From assembly GCA_950295325.1 (NCBI GenBank), contig OX485804.1, positions 42,532,001-42,596,000 of the forward strand: a DNA stretch of 64,000 bases, read 5' to 3'. The first letter of the stretch is position 1. Each line of letters opens with the position of its first letter. A program made the translations under genes and the position numbers. Below the pieces are notes generated by a model. It was not told where the DNA came from. It searched no databases and was given only the letters and a program-made list of their open reading frames with translations. Source of the stretch: Polytrichum commune. Its lineage: Eukaryota > Streptophyta > Polytrichopsida > Polytrichales > Polytrichaceae. Of this stretch, positions 22,684 to 35,600 are shown in pieces.

Positions 22684-25600
22684 TATATATAGAGAGAGAG
22701 AGCTGACTTTTCAAAACTTTTACAAAGTTTGAACTTCCTCTTTTCAGAGGCCAAATCCTTCAATAACTTCTTCATTGCAATACAAGGGTGGGTGGGTGGG
22801 AATTTCCACAAGACTCTTTCTATTTTCATGGCATCTTCCTACTTGGTAACACAATAGCATTTTGCATAGTGTAGTTGTTTGCAATCATGCTCATCTATGT
22901 GTTGTATAACCTGGATGTTTTGTGTTATAACTCACTTTGCTTTGCAAGACTATGTACCTTACTTAGGGTTTCCGTAATAACATGGTAGCCAACAACAAAT
23001 GTTTAAGTTTGATTGCCCCATACCTTGGAGGTTTAATCACCTATCTTCTTGCTTCACTACAAAGTACACATATCTACTCCACCACATGTATGGAGTGCAT
23101 ACAAAGGAAAAGTCCCTAGTAACATCAACCCATAGAAATGCTTAAAATGTCATAATCACAATACATCCTCGTATTGAGAGTGTGAAGGGCATGCCGCACC
23201 TGTGCCCATGCAACCAACCAACAAACATTTGAGGATTAGTTACGTACACGAGGTAAATAATAGCAGGGCCCAGTTGTTATCCATGTCGCACACATATAAA
23301 CAACATCAAATGCATTGCAGTATTGCAAATTATAACACTCATTGCCAAATAACATATGGGTGTTCAAACCTGATCCTTGGCCATGACTAGGTTACTCCAA
23401 GTAGAATACTCCTCTTGGTGATTCGTCCTTATTTCTCTCACTTTCCACACGTATCAACTATTCTAGTGAGTATGCACAAAGTCACCTCACCTTGCGCTTG
23501 CATGAATGGTAAGAAAAGGAGGCTTCTTCTCGGGGGGATCACACCCCCTTACATTTTGTAACCACGTGCGATAATGGGGTATTTAATGGGGGGATATTTA
23601 TGCACCTCTCAATATTTTTTCCCTCCCTATTTGTAGATATAAAGCTACTTGACATATTTTTTAGCACCCTACATTTTTGTAATTATTTAGAGAGGCTATT
23701 TTTTGGCACCATATTTTTTAAAATAAATCGTACAAGTACCAAATAGTGGACAAAATATTATAGCATTGCAAAATCGACTATGTGAGCAACAAACGTTCCA
23801 CACCATCCATGTTATTCAATCGGTTTTAATTAGTTATACCAATACTAAACCATTCAAAGTCCCATTCAAAACAAAATCAATAACACTTGGATATTAATTA
23901 AAAGGTAACCAATAAACATGGAGATAACAAAATGTACAAGCTAACATAGACAAGTTATAAACGTAGTTAGAACAAAACAAGAAATACAATCAATTTTCAC
24001 AAGACATGAAATTTTGCACAACTCCATACTCCAAAAACAAAAGATTGCATTCAAATGAAAAACATCACTAAATACAAAAACTAAAAATGTTTACTTTAAT
24101 TATGTTCACAAACACATTCAACCTTGTACCAACTATTTACAATGTGAAGGGTTGGGATATAACTATGCACCCTCCATTATATGTCAATGTACATGTCAAT
24201 ATCTTCTACAATATAATGATAAGACTAAAAAATTTAGAGAGATTTATCACCAAAGATGACGGATAACTAAAACTAATTATTGGCATGAGGCGGACAACCT
24301 TCAAAGTCTCCAACCACTCCACCACGTCTTCCTTCAAGGCAAAGCGTAATCCTCCAAGTCTACCATGGTGAGGTTGCCAAATGTTGTAGCACACTATCGA
24401 TCATCTACAAAAGGTTGTTGTAACAGAACCGTCAATAGAATGTTGGCATATCGAACACTACTAACTAGACAAGTAAGAGCCACAACAAAAACTAATGAAG
24501 AATGAACCACAATCAACCTTAATTCTCATCATTTCATGGCTTGAAAACTAGGTTTTTAGATTTAGAAAATTGAATATGGTCATTCAAAAATCTATTCAAG
24601 ACCAAACAACAAAAAAATGTGCAAATTCAAGGTTTAGGAGAACATAGTACCTAACTTCCTCCGAATTTGGATTGAAAGTTAACTCATCATCTTCATGCAT
24701 TTGAAAAGTTGAATACATGCTTATCACTTCAACCATCCAATGTTCATTAATAAATGATATCTTTGAATGAAGCAAAAGAATTTCATAAATTAAATGACAT
24801 CTACTAACTTAGAAAACATACTCTACAACAATCATTCATAATTTGTACACTAGAATGAAAATAAGTTATTTTGTGGTATGGGTATGGGGTCACAACTAAT
24901 ATCCTACATGGTTATCGATTTTATGTAGATTTTTCAACAAACTCATTCAAGGAGTTCTCATCAACCAAATCTAACTCAAAGACATCCCTCTCTACATCAA
25001 ATGACATAGTCATTGTGCAAATTATGCTATCTACATCAATCCAAATAAAATCCGACTGGTCATATTTGAAGTTGAAGTGTCTAGGGATTTTTCTAAACTA
25101 ATTAAGATAGACCATAAAGTTGGTTCCGGCAATACTTGTTTGTTTACCTTTGTTCACCTCCCAATTGAGACGGTGAATGGGATGTTTGCAACTTCCCCAC
25201 CTTGTACCTACCTTCCGTCTCATTTCTTAAACTCGTCATATACATCATGTGCCTGGTCAACTCCATTGAGGACACATGTAGGTTGCAATTTTTTTCAAGG
25301 TCTTTCCTTAGTCCTCATAACAATTGATTTAACTATAGATGAGATAATTGTCGTACTTCTCTGCATAAAATATACTCCACAATCCATCCCAAGATCCAAC
25401 AATGTTTTCTTTGTAGAAGATGAAACATTGATGTAATCATCAACATTTCATCTTTCTACGCTTACATTCATGTCTTGTAACTCTTCATCTTTCTACATCT
25501 CACATTCAATAGGGTGTCGGAAATCAATAGTATGTCGTCGAAAACGGGCAGTGGAAGGGGAAAATCGAAGAGTTGGAGTTTGAAATCGACTCCTACCACA

Positions 25601-26490
25601 TGAGAGCGGAGCAAGCCGAATCTTCGGCGTTCATGAAACACCATGTGTGAATGCTATGGAGCAAAGAAAAAAACTCTAAAAAATGTGTCTTACCTACCGC
25701 CTTTGCGCTACGATTCACCGCTTCATCGCTTCACTGCTTCACACTTCACAAATGCAAGACCTCCTACCCGAACGCTTCGCCGCCTTCACGCCACTATGCT
25801 TGCCCAAACCCTAAGCAAGCCCAAGGGCCGTTAAGAAGTCACAACATTCTTTCCCAAAAAAAATCCGCAACATTTTCCTCCATATTAACGCGTTTCGTTC
25901 AAATTTGGACAAAATTTGGACAAAATTTGGACAAAATTCATCCAAGTAGTCAAACCTATAATTATTTTATTGATCCTACTTTACACATTTGGGGGGATCC
26001 AATATCTATGACCGTATTTTTTTTACTGATTACTAAAATGAAGGAATTATTCACCACCTTATTTTACATATAATCATGTAGGGGACATATTTCCAATGCT
26101 ATGGTAGATCTAACGAATTTATAAAATTTACCCTCAATGAATTAAATTGACCCTATGTTTTATCTCACGTGGTTTCTAAAATTCCGATAGTTACCTCCCC
26201 GAGGGCTTCTTTTAGGGTTAGGGGTTCATATTGGAGTTCTTACCTATGGTAAGTTTTTCCAACCCTATTTTTTTTACCATGGGTTACATACGTGATTCAC
26301 AGTTGTAATCATGGTTACTTTACCTCTTTCATCTACATCCTCGTTACATATCTGGTATGGAAAGTATGACCGTTTTCCATGTATGTATATGTAGGATCTC
26401 TTGATTGTATTGTCATCTATTTGTAAAGAAAAAAAAAATTAGTTGACTAATGTGAAAGTTTATAATCACAAAGTGTTTAATATCATAGCC

Positions 26491-26531
<41 letters not shown>
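22684..26531. repeat. Repeat block R1, copy I (split by a TIR element)
   Basis: 22684-23528 and 26204-26531 together match 27465-27747 plus 31740-32612. Shared landmarks in order are GCTGACTTTTCAAAAC, (GGGT)n, GTACCTTACTTAG, CACATGTATGG, TTAGTTACGTACACGAGGTA, ATATGGGTGTTCAAACCT, GGAGTTCTTACCTATGGTAA and a terminal (GA)n run. The block is ~1.2 kb once the insertion at 23529-26203 is removed. It codes for nothing recognisable, so it could be the body of an old LTR or non-autonomous element. Confidence 0.75.
23529..26203. mobile_element. 2.7 kb TIR DNA transposon, non-autonomous, 8 bp target duplication
   Basis: The element starts CTCGGGGGGATC and ends with the inverse of CTCGGGGAGGTA. Homology between the ends continues inward, for example TAACCACGTGCGATAA near 23562 against AAACCACGTGAGATAA in reverse near 26155. 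It is flanked by GGCTTCTT at 23521-23528 and 26204-26211. The equivalent site in R1 copy III (~32273-32282) has a single target. An 8 bp duplication suggests the hAT superfamily. The interior holds only short frames, so no transposase is identified and the class rests on the duplication length. Confidence 0.78.
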
Positions 26532-26533
<2 letters not shown>

Positions 26534-27464
26534 CTTGTATAGATCTATGCTTACAATCAAGCATATCTCTTTTTTAGAACATCCTCTTGTATAGAGGCCA
26601 ACCCATTCTTTCACATATTTGTACACCTTTTGAATCCCGGGAGGGTGGGTGGGACCCTCCCTTATGGTCATAACATTGCATGCCTATCACATCATGTTTA
26701 TAACTATCACATCTTGGTATGTATCAAACAAATGCAAACCTTTTAACACCAAGCTAATAAGGTTGTCACATTTACACCCTTACATATGGTTTGCACTCCA
26801 TATCCAGAATGTATTCCATCAAACTTAAAAAAGTACCTTAAGACATTTTGAAAATAACTTTCAAGGCTCTATCACTACTCAAAGATGTCATGTATTCCAC
26901 ATTATTGAGTAGAATATCAAAACATTATACATGCTATTTTTGGAATTAGATGGTATACAAAACCTAATAATGTCATCAAGGTTGTGAAGGGTTTGCCTCA
27001 CATGTGCCCATGCCACCAACCAAACGCAAAGAGAGGGTTAGTAACGTACACGAGGTGAATTGCAACAGAACCTAATTGTTATCTATGTCACACAACATAT
27101 TACAACATACTCTTACATTTTGTATCCATGCAAACCCAATACTATCATTGATTATTCTACATGAAACTTAGTCATTTTGTAACTTGAGTGTCCAAGATTC
27201 GGGGCGGTTTACATGCACGTCCCACCAAACCACTCACTTCACACTAATCCTTAGAATTACTAAGGGTAAACTGCCAAAGCGGCTTAACCTTTGAAAAGGA
27301 TGCACTCATGATCCTTGTTACTTATATAGGATTAGGTAAACATCCTAGTCTGTAGATGCGTATTGCCATATCTACGGTGGACATCTTCTGAATGTACTTT
27401 TTTGAACCCTAAAGTAATTAGTCCTTTGGGGTTATATTTCAAAGGCTATACTAGTTACATAAGG
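26532..27464. repeat. Repeat block R1, partial diverged copy II
   Basis: This resembles the other R1 copies at GGGTGGGTGGGA (~26640) and at 26990-27065 (TTGCCTCACATGTGCCCATG and then AACGTACACGAGGTGAAT). It sits between copies I and III, which makes the region a tandem array. The part 27130-27464 does not align by eye. Confidence 0.5.
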
Positions 27465-27747
27465 CTAGAGAGAGCCGACTTTTCAAAACTTTTACAAAAT
27501 TGAACTTCCTTCAATTTCTTCCTCATTGCAATACAAGGGTGGGTGGGTGGGTGGGAATGTCCACAAGACTCTTTCTATGTCTTTTGCATCTTCCTATTTG
27601 ATAACACAATAACACTTTGCATAAGAGAGTCACTTGCAAATATGCATAATTGGATGTGTTGTACCACATAGACATTTTGTGTCATAATCTAATTTGCTTT
27701 GCAATAATATGTACCTTACTTAGAGTTTTTGCTATCATATGGTTGGA

Positions 27748-29843
27748 TATTAGAGTATTTTTGGATGACTTTAAAGATATATTTCCTGAAGAGTTAAATG
27801 AGCTACCACCTACTAGAGAGGTTGATCATGCTATTGACCTCATTGCCAATGTTGCTCATGTAGCTAAGGCACCATATCGTCATTCTTTAGCTCAAAATGT
27901 TGAGCTTGAAAATCAATTAAAGGATTTGTTAAACAAAGGATATATTAGGCCAAGTAAATTACCTTGGGGAGCTCTTGTTCTTTTTACTAAAAAAAAAGAT
28001 GGATCTTTGAGATTTGTGTGTAGATTATCGTGGTCTCAACAAACTAACTATAAAGAACAAGTTCCCTTTGCCCCGCGTTGATGATATTTTTGATCATCTA
28101 TATGGATCAAAAATATTTTCCAAAATAGATTTGAGAAGTGGATATCACCAAATTCGAATAAAAGAATCTGATATTGCGAAAACGGGATTTAGGTCATGTT
28201 TGGGTCATTACGAGTATGTTGTAATGTCTTTTGGTCTTACAAATGTTCTTGCTACATTTATGACTTTAATGAATTCAATATTTCGTGATTATTTGGGTAA
28301 GTTTGTACTTGTGTTTATTGATGATATCCTTATATACTCCAAAAATGACGAAGAACACAAACAACATCTTAAACAAGTTTTTGAAATTTTGAGAGAACAT
28401 AAGTTATACGCTAAACTAAGTAAATGTGTTTTCTTCACTTCGCGTGTTGAGTTTTTGGGTCACGTTATCTCTGATGAGGGAGTCTCCGTTAACCCTAGAA
28501 AGGTTACGGCCGTTGCTGAGTGGCCAATACCAAAAGATAAGACTGAGGTGAGAAGTTTTTTAGGTCTTGCAAGCTATTATAGAAGATTTGTAAAAGGATT
28601 TTCTAAAATAGCTGCGCCTATGACCAACTTGCTAAAAGGTAAAAATAATGTAATAGATTGGACCCCGGAGTATGACTCGAGTTTTCAAACTTCAAAATCA
28701 TTGTTAATTCAAACTCTTGTTTTAACTATTATGGATCCCTTGAAAGGAAACATAATACTATATACCGACGCTAGCGATTTAGCTATTGGTGCAGTTTTAA
28801 TGTAAGATAAGAAAATAATTGCTTACGAATCTTATAATTGAACTCTGCCGAATTGAATTATCCGGAACATGAAAAGGAATTACTGGCAGTTTTTACAAGA
28901 ATTTGATTTTGACATAGAATATATTAAAGAAAAATAAAATGTGGTTGCTGACGCTTTATCTAGAAGACCGTTAGCAAATGCTATCTCATGCATTAGAAAT
29001 CCTTTAATGGATGAAATTAAAGGATATTATGCTACTGATGATTTCTTTAAATTTTTATTTCAAAATTTGTCTAAGGAAGCTAGGACCGCAGATGAAATTG
29101 AAAAATTTAAATGTTTTGAAGTAAAGGATGAAATTTTATATTATAATGGTAAAGTTTGTGTTCCCAAGTTTGGAGAACACAGACTCAACATTATAAATAA
29201 CCTTCATGACATTCCAATAGCAGGCCATCCAAGTTTTCAAAAGACTTATATGGCAGTGAAGCGCCATTATTATTGGCTAGGATTGAAAAAATACATTAAA
29301 GAATATGTCTCAAATGTCTCAAATGTCAAGTCTCTAAATCAGAACAAGTGAAGGACCCTGGATTGCTACAACCACTTGGTGTGCCTAACTTAAAGTTTGA
29401 ATTGATCAGTATGGATTTCATTGTTAGATTGCCAAAGACTCAAAGTAATTTTGATAGTATCATGATAGTTGTCGATAGGTTGACAAAGATTGCTCATTTT
29501 ATTCCTACAGTTACTACTGTTACTGCTTATGAAGTGGCAAAGTTATTCATGAGAGAAATTTTTAAACATCATGGAATTTCGCGAAAAATCATAAGTGATA
29601 GAGATCGCAAATTTGTGAGTGAATTTTGGACTACTCTATTTAAACTGTGTGGAACTAAGATTAAGTTAAGTAGTGCATATCATCCTGAGACGGATGGACA
29701 AATTGAACGGACAAACAGAATTCTTGAGGATATGTTAAGGATGTATGTTGGAAAGAGACAACAATCATGGGATAAGTGGTTACATATGATTGAATTTGCT
29801 TATAATGATCATATTTATAGTAGCATTGGTGTAAGTCCCTTGA
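27748..29843 (+). pseudogene. Ty3/gypsy pol remnant (RT, RNase H, integrase)
   Basis: The forward strand carries, in order, the RT entry region (DFKDIFPEEL, 27763), RT with [11 protein letters not shown] and catalytic FIDDILIYS (~28312-28340), the VEFLGH and [13 protein letters not shown] connection motifs, RNase H start YTDAS (~28762), the end-of-RNase H VADALSRR (~28942), a broken integrase zinc finger (~29196-29340) and an integrase core with ISMDFI, SDRD and HPETDGQIERTNR. A frameshift lies near 28015, stops at 28803 and 28935, and a 9 bp duplication near 29307 disrupts the zinc-finger cysteines. The integrase breaks off after GVSPL at about 29843, and protease and the 5' end are missing. 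Confidence 0.9.
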
Positions 29844-30963
29844 TTTGTAGTACTGTCGGTTCTTGTTCCACCTCCATGTTCATAACTGCTGTTGAGATGC
29901 TCGGAACTCCTTCCTTGCTTGGCTCACCATCTGACTCATCGCCGTCTTCGTGTTCTACTTCGATTGCTACTATTTTTCTCTTGATTGTTGGGCATTCAAA
30001 ACTTCGATGCCCAGGCTTGTAACATTTGAAGCATAAACCCTTCTTGACGTGCTCCTCTTGTTCTTCCTTGCTTAGCATCAAAGTCTTGTTTCCTTGGTTG
30101 AACTTTGAAAGTTGAGATGGTTTAGAACTCTTGGAAAATTTCGCAAACTTGGAGCTTTGATTGGCAGGATATTTAAATTCTAAAAATCTTTTTCCCAATT
30201 GACCTTTTGTTCTCTCCATCCTGCTATTGACTTCTCTCTCAAAGTTCATAGCCAACCCATAAGCTTCATCTAAAGTCCGTGGGTTATGAGCACTAACTTT
30301 GAACCTTATTGAATCCTTTAAGTTGTGGACAAAGAATTCAATTCTATCACTTTCACCCCAATTGGGAAAATAAACAATGTGTTCATCGAATTCTAACTTG
30401 AACTGGGTTACTGAAAGACTTCCCTGTTTTAAGTCGTATAATTTTTGGCGCATGTCTTCCCCGTAATTGCCAGAGAGAAATTGATGAAGAAAAAGTTCTT
30501 TGAACGTGCTCCACGCTGCAATAGGTCCCAGTCCCCTATTCTCTCGATCCTTCTTCAATGTGTCAAACCAAACCCGTGCCTTGTTCTTGAGGAAAATTAC
30601 TATGACTTTAATTTTATCTGCATCCGTGTATTTTGTAGGGAAGAAATCCTCCACTATTGAAATGAATGACATGACTTCTTCTGGTTTGCAGTTTCGGCCT
30701 CCAAAACTAGGCTTAATTGGATTTTTTTTTACATCTTTCAAAATATCCACATCTTCATGAGGTAGCCTCCTTGGAGATGATGTTGAACTAGACTCCTCCT
30801 CCCTCGAGACAATTGGTGTAGCTACAAGATCATCTCTTGGAGGAGGTGGACAATTGGGAGGAGGATCCCTAGGAAGAGGTGGGACCTCTGGTAATGGAAT
30901 ACCTTGATTTTCTCTCAAGGCTATTAACACCGCTCTCGCAATCCTTTCTTCCAAACTCTCCAT
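29815..30963 (-). pseudogene. Ty3/gypsy gag in inverted orientation, uninterrupted frame
   Basis: This is an open minus-strand gag of ~380 codons from ATG at 30963. It has the retrotrans_gag region (W..F...F...F, around residues 130-200) and one CCHC zinc knuckle, CFKCYKPGHRSFEC (~30003-30044). The frame is intact, but pol does not follow. At about 29843-29836 the sequence joins the oppositely oriented integrase through a short shared AAGTCCCTT. The start was chosen just downstream of the primer-binding site rather than at an earlier in-frame ATG at 31092, because that longer frame reads through the primer site and LTR. Confidence 0.85.
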
Positions 30964-30975
30964 GGCATTTAACCT

Positions 30976-30987
30976 GCTCTGATACCA
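30976..30987 (-). other. Primer-binding site (tRNA-iMet type)
   Basis: The minus strand reads TGGTATCAGAGC, the standard plant Ty3/gypsy and Ty1/copia primer site complementary to initiator tRNA-Met. It lies 3 bp from the LTR end and 12 bp upstream of the gag ATG. Confidence 0.9.
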
Positions 30988-30990
30988 ATT

Positions 30991-31739
30991 TGTTACGAAC
31001 CTCTCACCGGTTGGCAATTGGGTTCTTGACAACAAAATCTCAAAGTAAAGAATTGAAACAAACACAAATTTTATTTCTTCCTCTAAGTACAAACCACAAC
31101 CAAATAAAGTTTGGTCAAAGAAGCTCTACCACCCGACCATAGGAAAGAGAGCTAACAACAAAAAGCTCCTCTCTCCTCCCCCGAGCTTCCTCTTATGCCA
31201 AAGGTCTACTTTTACTTTCTATCTTTACATATAGTAAAAGTATTCTATTCATAGCTCTATCTTCTAGTTCTACTATGAATCTTCTATCTTTGGTTCTTCT
31301 AGAACCTTCTTTCATCTCTTATCTCAATTCCATTCTTCCAATTGGAACTGTCTAATTCCAATTGGATTCATCCATTCTTCTTTCTAGTTGGAACTGTCTA
31401 ATTCCAACTTGGTTCATCCAACCTTTCTCTTAGTTGGAACTGTCTAATTCCAACTAATTTATTCATTCACTCTTCTAGTTGGAACTGTCTAATTCCAACT
31501 AGCTTTATCTATTCATTGAGAGTTGTCTAACTCACATGCATATGTTCTCAATTGGAATGGTCTAGTTCCAATGCACTAAATGCAGAGCTGTCTAACTCCA
31601 GTGCACATGTTGTCAATCTGGAGTTGTCTTACTCCTTTCCATTCATCCTCAACTGAGAGTTGTCTAGCTCTCATCTTTCTCTGCTTACACACTGGCACAT
31701 GTAGTTAGAATATTCCTTAATAATTCTAGTTACATTACA
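30991..31739 (-). repeat. 5' LTR of the inverted Ty3/gypsy fragment (~749 bp)
   Basis: Read on the minus strand the block begins TGTAATGTAAC and ends GGTTCGTAACA, so it has the TG...CA ends expected of an LTR, next to the primer site. No partner LTR is visible in the window. Its middle (31320-31690) is built of a repeated ~55-60 bp unit. The outer boundary is set by TG...CA and by the resumption of R1 sequence at 31740. Confidence 0.75.
31320..31690. repeat. Minisatellite inside the LTR built of small palindromes
   Basis: About six diverged units of ~55-60 bp. The core AGTTGGAA, CTGTCTAA, TTCCAACT is an inverted repeat with an 8 bp loop. Later units change to GAGTTGTCTAACTC-like forms. Confidence 0.75.
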
Positions 31740-32554
31740 ATATCCACCACCAAATGTTTGATTTTGACTGTCCCATGCTTTGGAATTTAATCACCTACCT
31801 TTCTGCTTCTCTGCAAGGTACATCTAACTAATCCACCACATGTATGGGGTACTTACAAAGGACATGTTCCTAGTAACCTCAACCAATAGATGTGCATTAA
31901 ATGTCATAATCACAATACATCATTGCATTGAATGTGTGAAGGGCCTGCCTCACATGTGCCCATGCAACCAACCAACAAACAATTGAGAATTAGTTACGTA
32001 CACGAGGTAAATAACAGCATGATCCAATTGGTATCCATGTCGCACACACTTAATCCATTTCAAATGCATCAAAGTATTTCAAAATACAACACTCATTGTA
32101 AAACAACATATGGGTGTTCAAACCTATTCCTTGGCCATGATTGGGTTACTCCAAGTAGAATACTCCTCTTGGTGATGAGCCCTAGTTTCTCTAACTCTTA
32201 GCACGTATCTATTACCCTAATGTGTATACACAAAGCTCGCCGCACCTCTCACTTGCATGAATGGTAAAAAAGGGGCTCTTTTTAGGGTTAAGGATTTATA
32301 TTGGAGTTCTTACCTATGGTAAGTTCTTGTAACCCTATTTTTATCATAGATTAGAGGTGTGGACCCCATCTATTACTATGGTTATTTTACTCTATTCATC
32401 TACATCTTTGTTACATCCATTTCATGGTAAGTATGATTTCTTTCCATGTATGTAGACTAACGATCTTCTGAGCTTATCATCTATTTTACAAAGATGACCA
32501 TTGCTAGGTGCATTAGTGTAAAAGCTTAAAATTGAAACTTTTGTGTAGCATGGC

Positions 32555-32612
<58 letters not shown>

Positions 32613-32616
<4 letters not shown>

Positions 32617-35600
32617 TTTTATAGAAATTCTTAGACCAATGTGACATTAATCCTTATAGGACACTAAACCAACCCTCCTTGAGATTTAGTACCCTGGGTT
32701 GTTGTTGTGTTTTTCTATCCATAGCAAAAACCTAAACTACAACTATCAACATCCATCTTGAATTAGGATTTCTTCATTCAACATCCTAGCTTTAGTTTCC
32801 ATGAATATAGGAAGCACCTTGAATTTGTTTGTGATTAGGTGAAGAAATGTTATTCCCTTGTGTAAGGAATTCAACAACATCAAAATGCACAACTCTTTAA
32901 GGATGTGTACTCCCAACGAGCCATTTTTTTAGGGCTAAAAGGAGCCAAGTATCCCAACAAATTTGAGGACCACAAAAAACTTCTGTAAAATTATTCAAGT
33001 TCACACGGTGGCACATGCCATCATTACTCCAGCCACCACCTATATCGAGCCACAAAGCTCCATGAGTGTCACCTTCCACTAACTAGGAGGCCCTACATGT
33101 CTTCTTTCAACTGTCGTCATTCTCTACATGTAACCAACAACACGACACCTTCGCCAACATATTTGAGCCCCATCACCACTTGTGAGATCTCCCATGTCCA
33201 TCCCCCCCCCCCCCCCTTCCCCCCAAGCTCTTCATCGCCATAGCCTTTGCGTAGCACCCTTGTGTTTGGTTTCATCCTTTGGGGGGGGGGGGGGCACCGG
33301 CGAAAATGTAGAATACCATGTGCAAGAAAATGTAGGGTGGATTTTATTCAAAACACATAATTTTTACATTTTTCTTAGATATATAATAGCGTCTTCTAAA
33401 TGTGAATTTGGGAATTATGTATAATGTACAGTGCGGTTTAAGTTGGGGTATTTTTAAAATTTGGATGTAAAGTAGCATAAATAGAATTAAGTTTTGATTT
33501 TATTTATTTATAGGTTTAGTATAAATTATCTACCATTAGTGGCATTGGATGAAAAATAGGCAAAATATATGTGGACATGTGGATGGATTTGTTGAAACGG
33601 TCGTCTTTGGATGAAAAATACCTTCATCTAGCAATAGAAGGGTTGGCTGGCTTATTTAGGGTTTCCTGGGGGGTTTAAGAATCATACACAGTATGCTAAA
33701 GTTTATAATATGATGCTTGTATGTGTGTAATGTGTAGAGTAATATTTACACAGTTTAATGTATGCATGGTGTAATGTATGCATAGTGTAATGTATGCGTA
33801 ATGTTTGTGCAGATTGTTCACACAAAATTTCTACTACTTATAAAGAAGATAGGGTGATTATAATTATGCAACTCTAAAATCTATATATAATGATAGAGTG
33901 TTAGAAAATACCATCTAGTAGAAACTTAGCTACTTATAAGGCAAAAAATAATAAATGAAGGAAGGAAAATTACCCCCCCCCCCCAATTAAATAGGGGGTT
34001 CTTGCACGTGTATACATAAATCAAGTGTAGGTGCACCCCCCATGGTTTCATCACCCAGGATGAATGTGCATTGGCTGCTAATGCTTGGTGCTAGTAATTG
34101 CAGTGACTGCTCTCTTTGTTGATTACTCCCCAATTCCAACTTGCCAAGTTTCCGTTCCTTGATGGTGAGTTTGTACCTATGTTCATGCTACAATGAAGTT
34201 GGGGGAGTGGTGAGCAACTATCTTGTGGTTGCTGCGATCAAAATTGTTGGAACTTGTGTGCTTGTGTGCTTGTGTGCTTGTGGGGGATGAATTCAAAGGC
34301 CAAAACCTTGATTGTGCGCAAACAGGGAAGCTCAAACCCTCCCTTGTTTATGTTTTATCGTGTGTTTGTTTTGTTGTGATTTATGGTTGTTCTTATAAAT
34401 GTTATTAGTATAGCATGGGATGTGGTTGAATGCGAGGTGAATCTCGCTTTTTGGCATGAGCACAAGCAAGGTGAATCTCATTTTCTTGGTAATCACTCTC
34501 CTCTTGGTAATCTGGCCTTTTGGTAATTATCTCCCTCCGCGATTTGGTCATCCTAGTAAAGTTCTCGTTTAGTAATATGGTCCTCTTGGTAATTGTGCCG
34601 CCAACCCTCCCTTTGCAATCAACCATGAATGTGATCCTTGAGTCTATGTCAATCCCAATCATGTCAAATGGGGGCCAATTGAACACAACGTTATCCTCGA
34701 ACTATACTCCGTAAGCTCAAGGAATGCGTGCAATCTAGGGCGTTTGGACACGTTCTCTGCTCGCAACCATGCTCGCTTCGCTCGTGAGTCGGAGGCATCC
34801 TCCTTTGGGAGCAAGAATTGTGACCTTGAGTGCTCCACCTCTCCCCAAGCAAATGTTGCTGTAAAGTTCATATGCCTAGGAGGTTTGACTTTAGGCCCTC
34901 ACAACCATTTTTTAGACTCAAACAATTTATGTATTACCTTTGGCTACTAGTTTTTTATTATTATAAATAACACCATATATTTCAATCTTGCTTTCACTAT
35001 GTATAGCAAATCAAGTTATTTCGTCAATATATACTAAAGAAAACGTTTGTTCTAACATTATATGTAACAATTTGCGATTTCCTAAAGCCAATCAATCGAT
35101 ATCCAAAACACTCCCAAAAAAAAAAGGTTGCTCCCATCGTCTCCAAAGGGTCAATGGGCCCAAGCATATGAGGCCAGGGCAGTTTCTTGGTTGTGTTGCA
35201 ACCGTGGTTGGCCCCACCACGCCTTTTAGTTCGGGGATAGCCTCCGCCCCAACTGCGAGGCTAGCTGGCAAGCACATGAGGCAGGGCTCCAACGCCCGGG
35301 CGGAAAAATGTGGTAAATGGGGATTAGGAGTGGTCTCAGTAATATGTTTATTTTTAAAATCCAATGACGGCAGTTCATAAAATGAGTTTAGGGTTTAGCC
35401 TAAAATATGGTTTGGTAAAAGGTAAAGGGTTTAGATCTTGAGGCGGTAATTTGGAATTTAAGGGTTTAGGTCATATGAAGATATTTTTTATAATGATGTA
35501 TGAAATTGAAAAAAATTGACAAGGATTAAATGATAAACGTCATTAACATCATACCTCATTCATAATCATGCTCCACTATCTTTTTGTAGTAATTGTATAA

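Larger units (their letters stand above)
27465..32612. repeat. Repeat block R1, copy III (split by a rearranged Ty3 fragment)
   Basis: 27465-27747 matches the left half of copy I up to CATGGT near 22985. After the retroelement fragment, 31740-32612 continues the match from CCACCACCAAATG to the terminal (GA)n run (32562-32613). The ~4 kb between is absent in copy I, so it is a later insertion or rearrangement. Confidence 0.78.

Noticed and set aside
35092-35380. Overlapping 90 and 130-codon frames at 35.0-35.4 kb
   Set aside because: Opposite strands of the same GC-rich patch, with no motif in either.
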